Source: Malikia spinosa
GTDB taxonomy: Bacteria; Pseudomonadota; Gammaproteobacteria; Burkholderiales; Burkholderiaceae_C
Assembly (NCBI RefSeq): GCF_002980625.1
Contig: NZ_PVLR01000044.1
Coordinates: forward strand, 25,132 to 89,131
Direction of reading: 5' to 3'
Length of the DNA stretch: 64,000 bases
Shown here: positions 1-8,261 of the stretch, in pieces
Layout of the letters: every line of letters begins with the position of its first letter
Numbering within the stretch: the first letter of the stretch is position 1
The notes under the pieces: generated by a model
Databases searched by the model: none
What the model saw: the letters and a program-made list of their open reading frames with translations, nothing else
What the model was told of the DNA's origin: nothing
Made by a program: the position numbers and the translations under genes

Positions 1-1419
1 GCGGTGGCGCGCCAGGGCGCACGGCTGCAGTCGGTGGCAGACGCGGGCTGGCGCCGCAGCTGGAACGCACAGGACCCGACGGTGCGCGAGATCATGCGCG
101 CTGCGCCCGACTACCAGGCGGCGCGCGCCGAGGGGCTGGACGACGCCCAGGCGCTGAAAAAATTGCAGGCCGACCGGGCCGCGATGGGCCGGCTGCGCGA
201 ACAGAAGACGCGGGTACAGGCCGGCCTGCTGGCGCTGGACCCCAGGAACGGCCATGTGCTGGCCTGGGTCGGCAGCCGCGGCTACGAGCAGGATGCCTTC
301 GACCATGTGCAGCAGGCCAGGCGCCAGCCCGGATCGACCTTCAAGCCCTTCGTCTACGGCGAGGCGCTGCGCCAGGGGCTGAGCCCGGACGACAAGCGGC
401 AGGACCGCGAGGTCGAGATCGATGTCGGCCATGGCGAGATCTGGCGCCCGCGCGACGGCGGAGCGCCGAGCGGGCGCGAGCTGAGCTTGCGCGAGGCGCT
501 GGCCTACTCGAAGAACACCATCACGGCGCAGCTGGTGCAGGAGGTCGGACCGGCCAAGGTGGCCAAGCTGGCACGCGCGATGGGGGTGCGCCAGAGCAAG
601 CTCGAGGCGGTGCCCTCGCTCGCGCTCGGGACCAGCCCGGTCACGCTCAGGGAAATGGTCACGGCCTATGGCACGATTGCCAACGGCGGCAGTTATATCG
701 AACCGGTGTTCGTGACCCGGATCGAGAACCGCCAGGGCCAGCTGCTGGAGGAATTCGCGCCGGCCCAGCCCGAAGCGGTGCTGGATCAGCGCACGGCCTG
801 GGAGCTGTACGACCTGATGCGAGGCGTGGTCGACCGCGGCACCGGGCGCGCGATCCGCAGCCAGTACGGCATCCGGGCTGATGTAGCGGGCAAGACCGGC
901 ACCACCCAGGACTATGCCGACGGCTGGTTCATCCTGATGCACCCGCAGCTGGTGACGGGGGCCTGGGTCGGCTTCAACGACAGCCGCATCACGCTGCGCA
1001 GCGAGCACTGGGGCCAGGGCGCCTACAGTGCGCTGCCGATGGTCGGCGAGCTGACGGCGCGGGCGCTGCGCGCCAGGATCGCCGACCCGCGCGCGCACTT
1101 CGAGGAGCCCGACAGCGGCAACTGGCTGAGCCGGCTCTGGCGCGGTGCGGGCGACTGGCTGTTGGGCCAATGGAGCGGGATCTGGAACGACCTGGCCGGG
1201 CTCTGGGAGGAATGGCTGCAGGGCAGCAAGCCGGCCAGGGCGCCGTCGAGCGAAGTGCCGGTGCGCGACGCCCTACCCGAGTTGGTGCCCGAGGAGCTGC
1301 CGGCCGAGGAAGTCATCAGCCCACCGCCCCTGCCGACCGAGCCGGACCCGCTGCAGGAGAAGATCGACCAGATCCTGTCGAACGAGGCGGCACCGACAGC
1401 AGCGCCAGCCTCACCGTGA
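1..1419 (+). CDS. class A penicillin-binding protein, 3' part (transpeptidase domain)
   Basis: The reading frame is open at base 1, so the 5' part, with the expected membrane anchor and glycosyltransferase domain, lies outside the window. What remains is a penicillin-binding transpeptidase that cross-links peptidoglycan in the periplasm. Counting from codon 4, the catalytic STFK is at about residues 111-114 (in QPGSTFKPF), SKN at 169-171 and KTGT at 297-300. After the catalytic domain there is an unusual tail: a Trp-rich, probably amphipathic stretch at about residues 365-400, then a Pro/Glu-rich end. The motif set fits the PBP1A group, but without the N-terminus I do not give a symbol. The next gene is convergent. 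Confidence 0.93.
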   Translation, partial: AVARQGARLQSVADAGWRRSWNAQDPTVREIMRAAPDYQAARAEGLDDAQALKKLQADRAAMGRLREQKTRVQAGLLALDPRNGHVLAWVGSRGYEQDAFDHVQQARRQPGSTFKPFVYGEALRQGLSPDDKRQDREVEIDVGHGEIWRPRDGGAPSGRELSLREALAYSKNTITAQLVQEVGPAKVAKLARAMGVRQSKLEAVPSLALGTSPVTLREMVTAYGTIANGGSYIEPVFVTRIENRQGQLLEEFAPAQPEAVLDQRTAWELYDLMRGVVDRGTGRAIRSQYGIRADVAGKTGTTQDYADGWFILMHPQLVTGAWVGFNDSRITLRSEHWGQGAYSALPMVGELTARALRARIADPRAHFEEPDSGNWLSRLWRGAGDWLLGQWSGIWNDLAGLWEEWLQGSKPARAPSSEVPVRDALPELVPEELPAEEVISPPPLPTEPDPLQEKIDQILSNEAAPTAAPASP

Positions 1420-1445
1420 CGCAATGACGGGCGTGGCGAAGTGAG

Positions 1446-1461
1446 TGAAAACCGGTTTTCA
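1446..1461. repeat. perfect 16-bp palindrome between convergent genes
   Basis: TGAAAACCGGTTTTCA is fully self-complementary and lies in the 50-base gap between the penicillin-binding protein gene and the convergent glutathione transferase gene. As RNA it could fold as a six-pair stem closed by CCGG with T-rich sequence on the 3' side on either strand, so a weak bidirectional terminator is the simplest reading. A protein-binding site is the alternative. Confidence 0.45.
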
Positions 1462-1469
1462 GCCGGGAC

Positions 1470-2174
1470 TCAGCCGCGCGGCGGCATGTCGAGGCCGCGC
1501 AGGACCGCCGGGCGCTGCTGCCAGGCCGACAGCACGCGCTGCACCTGCTCAAAGCGCGGGTAGTCGACCAGCTCACCGGCGCCGTAATGCTCGACCAGGT
1601 TGCGCACCCAGGGCAGGATCGCGATATCGGCAATCGTGTACTGGTCGCCCATGATCCAGTCACGGCCGGCCAGCCGCTGGTCGAGCACGCCGAGCAGGCG
1701 CGCCGCTTCAGCGACATAGCGGTCGCGCGGGCGCTTGTCCGCGTAATCCTTGCCAGCGTAGAGATGAAAGAAGCCGACTTGGCCGAACATCGGGCCGATG
1801 CCGCCCATCTGGAACATCAGCCACTGCAGCGTCTCGTAGCGCTTGGCCGGGTCCTGGGGCAGGAAACGGCCGGTCTTTTCAGCCAGGTAGATCAGGATCG
1901 CACCCGACTCCCACAGCGCCAGCGGCTGGCCGCCCGGACCGTCGGGGTCGAGAATGGCCGGGATCTTGTTGTTCGGGTTCAGCGACAGGAACTCGGGCGA
2001 GAACTGGTCGCGGGTCTCGAAGCTGACCCGATGCGCCTCGTAGGGCAGTCCGAGCTCCTCGAGCAGGATCGAAACCTTGACGCCGTTGGGCGTGGGCAGC
2101 GAGTAGAGCTGGAGCCGATCGGGATGACGGGCCGGCCATTTGCGGGTGATGGGAAAGGCGCTGAGGTCGTTCAT
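1470..2174 (-). CDS. glutathione S-transferase, YfcG/Ure2p-like
   Basis: A 234-residue cytosolic glutathione transferase. Residues about 20-105 form the thioredoxin-like domain, with YSLPTPNGVKVSILLEELGL as the glutathione-site segment and the cis-proline region NPNNKIPAI. The C-terminal half is the all-helical domain, with GDQYTIADIAI as the typical N-capping box. The TPNG context is that of the YfcG/Ure2p-like (Nu-type) enzymes, which often act as disulfide-bond reductases, so the substrate may be a glutathione disulfide. The ATG at 2174 is preferred over a GTG five codons upstream because MNDL begins near the usual family start. Confidence 0.9.
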   Translation of the reverse strand: MNDLSAFPITRKWPARHPDRLQLYSLPTPNGVKVSILLEELGLPYEAHRVSFETRDQFSPEFLSLNPNNKIPAILDPDGPGGQPLALWESGAILIYLAEKTGRFLPQDPAKRYETLQWLMFQMGGIGPMFGQVGFFHLYAGKDYADKRPRDRYVAEAARLLGVLDQRLAGRDWIMGDQYTIADIAILPWVRNLVEHYGAGELVDYPRFEQVQRVLSAWQQRPAVLRGLDMPPRG

Positions 2175-2265
2175 GGGTGCATCGTACACAGCTGATCACA
2201 GCCCTGCCGGGGCGAGGTTTCAGGCCCGCAGCGGCAGGATGCAGCCGGCCTGAGGCGCGCGCCGG

Positions 2266-3477
2266 CTAGAGCGCCAGCCGATCGCCGTAGCCGGTCAGTT
2301 CAAGGTAGCCCAGTCCCAGGCGCGGGCCGCCGTCGGCGGGTTTCAGCTCGCTCAGACCTTCCCAGTAGACGGCGCCGGTGCTGCGACGGCTGTCGAGTTC
2401 CTGCGCGTCGAGCAGCGCCGCCACCGCGAAGCGCCCGGCCGGCGTCGTGACTCGCCACTCGACCGGATAGCGGGTGCCGGTGCGCGGGCTGGTCCAGCGC
2501 CGGCCAGGCTCGAACCGCACCTCGCCGGACTGGAAGATGCGGGTGTCCTGGCGGCCAGCCGGTCCGGGTGCCGAGCGGTAGCTGCCACCGGCCCAGAGCG
2601 CGGAACCATCGGCGCGGCGCAGCTGGAAGGCGGTCAGGCTGGCGCCATCGTCAAGATTCATGCCGATCCAGTCCCAGCCCACGGCCTCGGGATGCAGCAG
2701 TGCCTCGCTCCACTCGTGGTCGAGCCAGGCCAGGCCCTGCACCGACAGGCTGCGGCCTGAGCGCTGCAGCTGTCCGCTCACGCGCAGCTGCGGCTGGCTG
2801 TAGTAGTGGCTGGCCTGCTCAGGACTAGGGCCCTTGCGCGACCAGCCTCGGTCGCCCTGCAGCAGCAGCGCCTGGGTCGGCGCAGCGTCCAGCGCCAGCG
2901 CGAAGTCGCGCGCGCGGATCTGGGTCCGGTAGGAGCCGGCATCGGGCTGGCGTTGCAGGCTCCAGCCGCGCAGCCGCACATCGGTGTCAGTGGCGGCTGC
3001 ATGGGCCTGCAGCTCGGGGATTTCGGCCGGCTCGCCGTTCCAGCGCACCAGCGCCTGGTCGTGCCAGTGCGCCTGTGCGGCAACGTCGGTCAGTGCGGCA
3101 TGGGCGAACAGCAGCTGGCGCGCCGCGAGACGGCTGCGCAGGCCCTGGGCCGGATCGACCCGGGAACGGAAGAAGGTGACCTGGAAACCATAGAGCCGCT
3201 GCGCCTCGTCGCGCAGCCAGCCGGTCAGATACCACCATTCGGTGCGCGAGCCGTTGTGGCTGCCGTGGTCGGCCGGAAAGAGCAGCGGCCGGGGCTTGAG
3301 CGTTCGGCAAGCATCGGCCTGTGCAGCCGGAACGGCTTGAACACCCTGGGCCCCCTGAGGGGATTGGAAAGCCAGGGAGGGCTGTGCCGCCCATGCGGGT
3401 AATGCACCGGTGCCGGACAGGGCCAGGCCCTGCAGCAGCAGCTGGCGACGCAGGCGATCGAAGGGAGGGTTCATCAT
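2266..3477 (-). CDS. AttH/CrtC-like secreted protein of an ABC export cluster
   Basis: A 403-residue protein with a signal sequence that starts with an RR pair (RRQLLLQGLALSGTG), possibly Tat-dependent, ending near PAWAAQP. The mature part has the beta-barrel pattern of the CrtC/AttH (lipocalin-like, carotenoid 1,2-hydratase-like) family: an early GSHNGSRTEWWYLTGWL motif, and later YYSQPQLRVSG and LDHEWS. Four bases separate it from the FtsX-type permease gene upstream, and the three genes form one operon. In this family context the protein probably works outside the inner membrane with the transporter. Its substrate is unknown and a carotenoid role is not implied. Confidence 0.8.
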   Translation of the reverse strand: MMNPPFDRLRRQLLLQGLALSGTGALPAWAAQPSLAFQSPQGAQGVQAVPAAQADACRTLKPRPLLFPADHGSHNGSRTEWWYLTGWLRDEAQRLYGFQVTFFRSRVDPAQGLRSRLAARQLLFAHAALTDVAAQAHWHDQALVRWNGEPAEIPELQAHAAATDTDVRLRGWSLQRQPDAGSYRTQIRARDFALALDAAPTQALLLQGDRGWSRKGPSPEQASHYYSQPQLRVSGQLQRSGRSLSVQGLAWLDHEWSEALLHPEAVGWDWIGMNLDDGASLTAFQLRRADGSALWAGGSYRSAPGPAGRQDTRIFQSGEVRFEPGRRWTSPRTGTRYPVEWRVTTPAGRFAVAALLDAQELDSRRSTGAVYWEGLSELKPADGGPRLGLGYLELTGYGDRLAL

Positions 3478-3481
3478 GGGA

Positions 3482-6253
3482 TCAACTGTCCTGCTTGACG
3501 GCCAGCACGGCCTGCTGGCTGGCGGCGAGCCGGCCGCTGAGCCAGGCAGTCAGGGTGCCGGCGGCGACGACCGAGAGCGCGAGTGCCAGCAGCCGGGCCC
3601 AGGGCAGATGCAGCTCCATGGTCCAGTGAAAGCTCTGCGGGTTGACCACATGCACCAGCACCACGCTGACGGCCAGCCCCAGCAACAGGCCGGCAGCCGC
3701 GCCGAGCAGAGTCCAGAGCGCACCCTCGGCCGCCACCAGCCCCAGCAACTGGCGCCTTGAGAGGCCGATATGCTGCAGCAGGCCGAACTCGCGCCGGCGC
3801 GCCAGCACCTGGGCGCTGAAGCTGGCCGAGACCCCCATCAGTCCCATGCCGATGGCGACCGCCTGCAGCCAGTAGGTGACGGCAAAGCTGCGGTCGAAGA
3901 TGCCGAGCGAGATGGCACGGATGTCCTGCGCCGAGCTGAGCTCATAGAGGCCGCCGCTGGCCTGCTCGAGGCGCTGGCGCAGATCGGCTGGCGCATCGGG
4001 CTTGAGGTAGACCGAGAGATCGTTGACCGAATGGTCAGCGGTGAGCCGCGCATAGTCCTGGGCGTCGATCACGAGGCTGCCCTGCTGGCGCGCGTAGTCA
4101 CGCCAGATGCCGATGACGACGAAGCGCACGCCGGGCGGCCCGAGGCCGGGCAGTTCGAGCTCGCGCCCCAGGCTGGCACCGTGCAGCTCGGCCATGGCCT
4201 CGCTCGCGAACACCGCGATGCGCGGCGCGCCTGTGGCAGCAGCAGCCGAACTGTCGCCGGTGGCGACGGTGGCCGGATCTGTCGCTGTCGGCTGGGCCGG
4301 CCAGGGTAGCGCCTGGCCGACCAGCGGCAGCGGCACTGAATTACTGGCCGAACTGCGGGAAGCCGCGCCAGCCGATGCAGCAACCGAATCGCCCGCCGAA
4401 CGCAGCGGCCGCGCGATCAGCGTGACGGGCGGGCGGCGCGGGTCCAGCGTCAGGGTGCGCAGGCGCAGGCCCTCGACCCGCGCCACGCCGGGCATGGCGG
4501 CGACAGTAGCGACGAACTCGGGCGTGAGCCGCGCGGTCTCGGCCCCACCGGCGGCCGGGGCCGCGCGCAGATAAAGCTCGGCTGGCAGCACGGTGTCGAG
4601 CCAGCGCATGACTGACTCGCGAAAGCTGCCGACCATCACGGTCAGCGCGACCGACAAGGCCAGGCTGGCGACCACCGCGCTGGTCGCGATCGAGGCGCTG
4701 TGCGGAAAACGCCGAGCCCGCTCGAGCGCGAGCAGCGCCAGCGGCCGCTGCTGGACCCAGGGCGCGAGCCGGCCCAGGCCGAGGCGCACCAGTACCGGCA
4801 GCGTCAGGATGCCGCCCAGCAGGCCGCAGGCCACCGCGACATAGGCCGCCAGCGGCAGGCCGTCGATCGGTGGCAGCCAGCACAGGCCGAAGGCCAGCAG
4901 CAGCAAGGCCGGGCCGGACCAGGCCGTGAGCCCGCCCGGACGATCGGGCTGCATGGCCCAGCCCTTGAGCGCCTGCGCCGGTGCCATGCCGCGCACCGCG
5001 AGCGCCGGCCACCAGCCGCCGAGCCAGGCGGCACCGATCCCGAGTGCGCCATAACCGGCAGCGGCCAGCGGGCTCCAGTCGAGGCTGGGCGCGATGGCAT
5101 CGAAATAACCCCCGCCCAGGTCGCCGCCCAGCAGCCGCAGCGCAGCCCAGGCCAGCGCCGTGCCCAGCGCCACCCCGAGCAGGCTGCCAACGGCACCGAG
5201 CAGCACCGATTCGGCCCAGACCAGGTATTGGCGCTGGCGCGCATCGAGCCCGAGCACGCCCAGCAGGGCAAAGGACGGCAGGCGCTGGGTCACGCTCAGG
5301 CTCAGCACCGAGAACACCAGGAAGGCGCCGGTGAACAGCGCGACCAGGGCCAGCACCGTCAGGTTGACCCGGTAGGCGCGCGAGAGCTGGCCGAGCCGAG
5401 CCCCGCCGTCGCCCGGCCGCTGCAGCAGCAGCGCGCCGGTATCGAGCGACTGCGCCCAGGGACTGCGCAGGGCGGCCTGGCGCAGCGCCGCCAGCAGGGC
5501 ATCGGGGTTGCTGCCCGGCTCTAGCCGCAGGTCGATGCGGCTGATGAAGCCGGCGTTGCCGCTGAGGTCCTGCAAGGCCGCGACATCCATCGCCAGCAGC
5601 GCCGCCCCGCCCTGCGCGACCCGGCCCGCCAGGTGCAGCCGCTGGCGCTGCAGACCGACCTGGACTTCGACCGCAGTGGCCTCGGGATTGGCCTGGTCAG
5701 GAGTCTGCTGGGCTTGGCCCGATGCCGCATCGGCGTTTTCTATATCGCTGCTGGCGCCGTCATTGCTGGTGCCGTCACTGATGGCACGCCAGGCGGCCGG
5801 ATTGGCAAACACCGTATCGGCGCCGAAGATGGCCAGCCGGTCGACACCGGCATCGGGCTGCAGCGCCAGTGCCGGCTGGATCGCCGGCATGCTGAGCCCG
5901 TCCAGCCCCCACAGGCGCACGGACTGGCGCTGGCCCTGAGCGTCGAGCAGCTGGGTCTGCAACTCCAGCACCGGGCTGGCCTCGCGCACGCCAGGCTGGG
6001 CCCGCGCCAGATCGAGCCAGCGCTCGTCGAGCCGTCCGGCCAGGCCGCGCAGCTGGGCGTCGGGCTCGCCGCTGGCGCTCTGGCTGGCAGCCGAGAACTC
6101 GGACAGCGCCGACGCATTGATCAATTGCACCGACAGCGCCAGCCCGACGCCCAGCATCACCGCCAGCACCGCCATCGCATGGCGCCAGGGATGCAGGCGC
6201 AGCTCCTGCCAGGAAAAGGTCTTGAGCAGCGTCCAGTAGGTGGACAGGCGCAT
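3482..6253 (-). CDS. FtsX-family ABC transporter permease
   Basis: A 923-residue membrane protein. A first membrane helix lies at about residues 28-48 (VLAVMLGVGLALSVQLI), followed by a large extracytoplasmic region, a cluster of helices around residues 295-490, a second extracytoplasmic region with Ala/Ser/Thr-rich linkers near 620-680, and three helices at the C-terminus. This double FtsX layout is that of large MacB/LolC-related permeases. The start lies four bases after the ATPase stop and the secreted partner follows four bases after its own stop, so the three are almost certainly cotranscribed. The likely role is mechanotransmission moving a lipophilic or envelope substrate. Confidence 0.88.
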   Translation of the reverse strand: MRLSTYWTLLKTFSWQELRLHPWRHAMAVLAVMLGVGLALSVQLINASALSEFSAASQSASGEPDAQLRGLAGRLDERWLDLARAQPGVREASPVLELQTQLLDAQGQRQSVRLWGLDGLSMPAIQPALALQPDAGVDRLAIFGADTVFANPAAWRAISDGTSNDGASSDIENADAASGQAQQTPDQANPEATAVEVQVGLQRQRLHLAGRVAQGGAALLAMDVAALQDLSGNAGFISRIDLRLEPGSNPDALLAALRQAALRSPWAQSLDTGALLLQRPGDGGARLGQLSRAYRVNLTVLALVALFTGAFLVFSVLSLSVTQRLPSFALLGVLGLDARQRQYLVWAESVLLGAVGSLLGVALGTALAWAALRLLGGDLGGGYFDAIAPSLDWSPLAAAGYGALGIGAAWLGGWWPALAVRGMAPAQALKGWAMQPDRPGGLTAWSGPALLLLAFGLCWLPPIDGLPLAAYVAVACGLLGGILTLPVLVRLGLGRLAPWVQQRPLALLALERARRFPHSASIATSAVVASLALSVALTVMVGSFRESVMRWLDTVLPAELYLRAAPAAGGAETARLTPEFVATVAAMPGVARVEGLRLRTLTLDPRRPPVTLIARPLRSAGDSVAASAGAASRSSASNSVPLPLVGQALPWPAQPTATDPATVATGDSSAAAATGAPRIAVFASEAMAELHGASLGRELELPGLGPPGVRFVVIGIWRDYARQQGSLVIDAQDYARLTADHSVNDLSVYLKPDAPADLRQRLEQASGGLYELSSAQDIRAISLGIFDRSFAVTYWLQAVAIGMGLMGVSASFSAQVLARRREFGLLQHIGLSRRQLLGLVAAEGALWTLLGAAAGLLLGLAVSVVLVHVVNPQSFHWTMELHLPWARLLALALSVVAAGTLTAWLSGRLAASQQAVLAVKQDS

Positions 6254-6257
6254 GCCT

Positions 6258-6965
6258 TCAGTCCTCCACCATGCCGTCGGGCGTGAGAAGCAGCAGCCGG
6301 TCGGCCTGGCCCGCTGCCGCCTGCGAATGGGTCACCAGCACGAGGGCGGCGCCCTGCTCCCGGGTCTGGGCCTGCAGCAGCTCCATGACCTGGGCCGCGG
6401 TGCGCGGGTCGAGGTTGCCGGTCGGCTCATCGGCCAGGATCAGCTCGGGGCGATGCACCAGTGCGCGCGCGATCGCGACCCGCTGCAGCTGCCCGCCCGA
6501 GAGCGTCTGCGGCAGCCGCGGCCCCAGACCGCCCAGACCGACGGCGACCAGCATGGCCTGGACCCGCTCGGGCGCTGGCTGGCCCAGCAACAACAGCGGC
6601 AGGCCGACGTTCTGCTCGACGCTCAGGTGCGGCAGCACATGGAAGGCCTGGAACACGAAGCCCAGATGGGCGCGGCGCCAGGCGGCGGACTGCGGCTCGC
6701 TCAGGGCTGCCCAGTCCCGGCCGAGCAGGCGGACCTGGCCGCTATCGACCCGGTCCAGCCCGGCCAGGCAATTGAGCAGGGTCGACTTGCCGACGCCCGA
6801 CTCGCCGACGATCGCGACGAACTCGCCCGCCCGCACCGTCAGATCGACGCCCGCGAACACCGAAGCCTGCTGGTAGCGCTTGCCCAGGCCGGTGGCCTGC
6901 AGGCAGGGCTCGGATTGGGCTTTTGTGGCAGGGGTGGAATCGGGGGCAGCGATGGCGGCAGGCAT
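6258..6965 (-). CDS. LolD/MacB-type ABC transporter ATP-binding protein
   Basis: About 235 residues with all ABC ATPase motifs: Walker A GESGVGKST, signature LSGGQLQRVAIARAL, Walker B LILADEPTGNLD and the H-loop in VTHSQ. The subfamily is the LolD/MacB/FtsE type that works with FtsX permeases, and its partner permease follows after four bases. An in-frame TTG lies 18 codons upstream at 7019. The ATG at 6965 (MPAAIAAP) is preferred because the extra residues look non-coding. It probably heads the three-gene export operon. Confidence 0.92.
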   Translation of the reverse strand: MPAAIAAPDSTPATKAQSEPCLQATGLGKRYQQASVFAGVDLTVRAGEFVAIVGESGVGKSTLLNCLAGLDRVDSGQVRLLGRDWAALSEPQSAAWRRAHLGFVFQAFHVLPHLSVEQNVGLPLLLLGQPAPERVQAMLVAVGLGGLGPRLPQTLSGGQLQRVAIARALVHRPELILADEPTGNLDPRTAAQVMELLQAQTREQGAALVLVTHSQAAAGQADRLLLLTPDGMVED

Positions 6966-7019
6966 GCGGCCAGTGTAGCCACGGCCCCGGAGCCGGGAGC
7001 AATGCGGGCTTTGAGTCAA

Positions 7020-7433
7020 TCAGCCGTCGATGCGGCCCCGGCCCGCCTTGACCTCGGCACGCTTGGCCTTGCCTTGCAGGCGGCGCTGCTGCGAGCCGTA
7101 GGTCGGCCGCGTCGGGCGCCGGGTCTTGGGGGCTTCGGCGACCGAATTGACCAGTTCCTGCAGGCGGCGCAAGGCGTCCTCGCGGTTGGCGTCCTGGGTC
7201 CGGAACGACTGGGCCTTGATGACCAGCACGCCGGCGTCGCTGATGCGCCGGTCGGACAGGGCCAGCAGGCGGGTCCGCACCGCCTCGGGCAGGGAAGACG
7301 CCGCGATGTCGAAGCGCAGCTGGATCGCGCTCGAGACCTTGTTGACGTTCTGCCCGCCAGGACCCTGGGCCCGGATCGCATGGAACTCGAGCTCGGACGG
7401 GTCGACGCTCAAGGCGGGGTGGGCAGGACTCAT
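7020..7433 (-). CDS. arfB: alternative ribosome-rescue factor ArfB (peptidyl-tRNA hydrolase)
   Basis: A 137-residue class I release-factor-like protein. GGQ at residues 26-28 (in AQGPGGQNVNKV) is the catalytic loop that hydrolyses peptidyl-tRNA on stalled ribosomes. The C-terminal tail is basic (RPTYGSQQRRLQGKAKRAEVKAGRGRI), as needed to enter the empty mRNA channel. The length fits the family. The ATG at 7433 is preferred to one 13 codons upstream because the family starts close to the conserved HPALSVDPSELEF region. Confidence 0.93.
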   Translation of the reverse strand: MSPAHPALSVDPSELEFHAIRAQGPGGQNVNKVSSAIQLRFDIAASSLPEAVRTRLLALSDRRISDAGVLVIKAQSFRTQDANREDALRRLQELVNSVAEAPKTRRPTRPTYGSQQRRLQGKAKRAEVKAGRGRIDG

Positions 7434-7542
7434 GACGGCAGTAGGGACGGGGAAATCGGGGCCGCTGGGCAAACTGTCACCAAGACCTCACAATGACGCG
7501 ATAAAAGAAGATGGCATTCATTATTTCTGGAGGAGGAAACCC

Positions 7543-7857
7543 ATGTTGACCAACGAACAAATCATTGCGGCCCAGCAAGCCCAGCTCAAGGCCCTGCACG
7601 AGCTGTCGACCCATTATCTGTCGAGCGTCGAGAAGTTGACGGCGCTGAACCTCAAGCTGTCGCAGGACACGCTGAACGACGGCGCCCAGCAGGTCCAGGC
7701 CAGCCTGAACGCCAAGGACGCCCAGGACCTGATGCAGCTGCACGGCAACAGCTTGCAGCCCCATGTCGAGCGCGCCGCGGCCTACAGCCGTCAGCTGATG
7801 GACATCCTCAGCCACTGGGGCCAGGGAGTAGCGCAGGTTTTCCAGAACCAGCGCTAA
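7543..7857 (+). CDS. short phasin family protein
   Basis: A 104-residue helical protein starting MLTNEQIIAAQQAQLKALHE, with the amphipathic LSTHYLSSVEKLTALNLKLSQD pattern of Phasin_2 proteins, which coat polyhydroxyalkanoate granules. It is clearly shorter than the roughly 180 residues common in Burkholderiales, so it holds only the central helical part. An excellent ribosome-binding site (GGAGGAGG, about 7529-7536) sets the start. The in-frame open stretch upstream overlaps arfB on the other strand and is not coding. A strong terminator follows. Confidence 0.85.
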   Translation: MLTNEQIIAAQQAQLKALHELSTHYLSSVEKLTALNLKLSQDTLNDGAQQVQASLNAKDAQDLMQLHGNSLQPHVERAAAYSRQLMDILSHWGQGVAQVFQNQR

Positions 7858-7880
7858 CGGGCACGCGCGGTACAGGCGCA

Positions 7881-7906
7881 AAAAAGCCCGGCAGGTCCGG
7901 GCTTTT
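7881..7906. terminator. bidirectional intrinsic terminator after the phasin gene
   Basis: AAAAGCCCGG and CCGGGCTTTT form a ten-pair stem around a CAGGT loop, with T runs on both strands. It ends phasin transcription on the plus strand and the tRNA-His transcript on the minus strand. Confidence 0.9.
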
Positions 7907-7935
7907 GACTGGGCTCTACAGGAGCCCTAAAGGGA

Positions 7936-8012
7936 TGGGGTGGCTGATGGGACTCGAACCCACGACAACAGGAATCACAATCCTGGACTCTACCAACTGA
8001 GCTACAGCCACC
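7936..8012 (-). tRNA. tRNA-His (GTG), copy 1
   Basis: A 77-base cloverleaf on the minus strand starting GGTGGCTGTAGCTCAGTTGG, which includes the extra 5' G of histidine tRNAs. The anticodon loop is TTGTGAT (anticodon GTG), the T arm contains GGTTCGAATCC, and CCA is encoded. The sequence looks identical to a second copy 130 bases away. Confidence 0.97.
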
Positions 8013-8033
8013 GCGGCTGACAATTTCTTGATG

Positions 8034-8062
8034 AAAAAAGCTCGACTGGACCGGGCTTTTTT
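8034..8062. terminator. intrinsic terminator between the two tRNA-His genes
   Basis: AAAAAAGCTCG and CCGGGCTTTTTT form an almost complete stem with one wobble pair around ACTGGA, with T runs on both strands. It would stop transcription from the upstream tRNA-His copy, and it resembles the terminator at 7881-7906, as if gene and terminator had been duplicated together. Confidence 0.8.
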
Positions 8063-8142
8063 CGGCTGCTGTTCACAAAGCGTCCCAGTAGTATCTTGCG
8101 ACTGACTTGCTGGGAACAGCATTTGCAAATGCTTGGAATTCT

Positions 8143-8219
8143 TGGGGTGGCTGATGGGACTCGAACCCACGACAACAGGAATCACAATCCTGGACTCTAC
8201 CAACTGAGCTACAGCCACC
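8143..8219 (-). tRNA. tRNA-His (GTG), copy 2
   Basis: The same 77-base tRNA-His as at 7936-8012, with the extra 5' G, anticodon GTG and encoded CCA. It lies just beyond the ppiD stop codon on the same strand. Confidence 0.97.
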
Positions 8220-8261
8220 GTCTGTCGAAGCCGCTATTCTATACAGAAAAAGCGGCCCATC

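Noticed and set aside
7916..8218. 100-codon minus-strand open frame beginning MAVAQLVESRIVIPVV and repeating itself
   Set aside because: It is a translation of the two tRNA-His genes and their spacer, a well-known false gene type.
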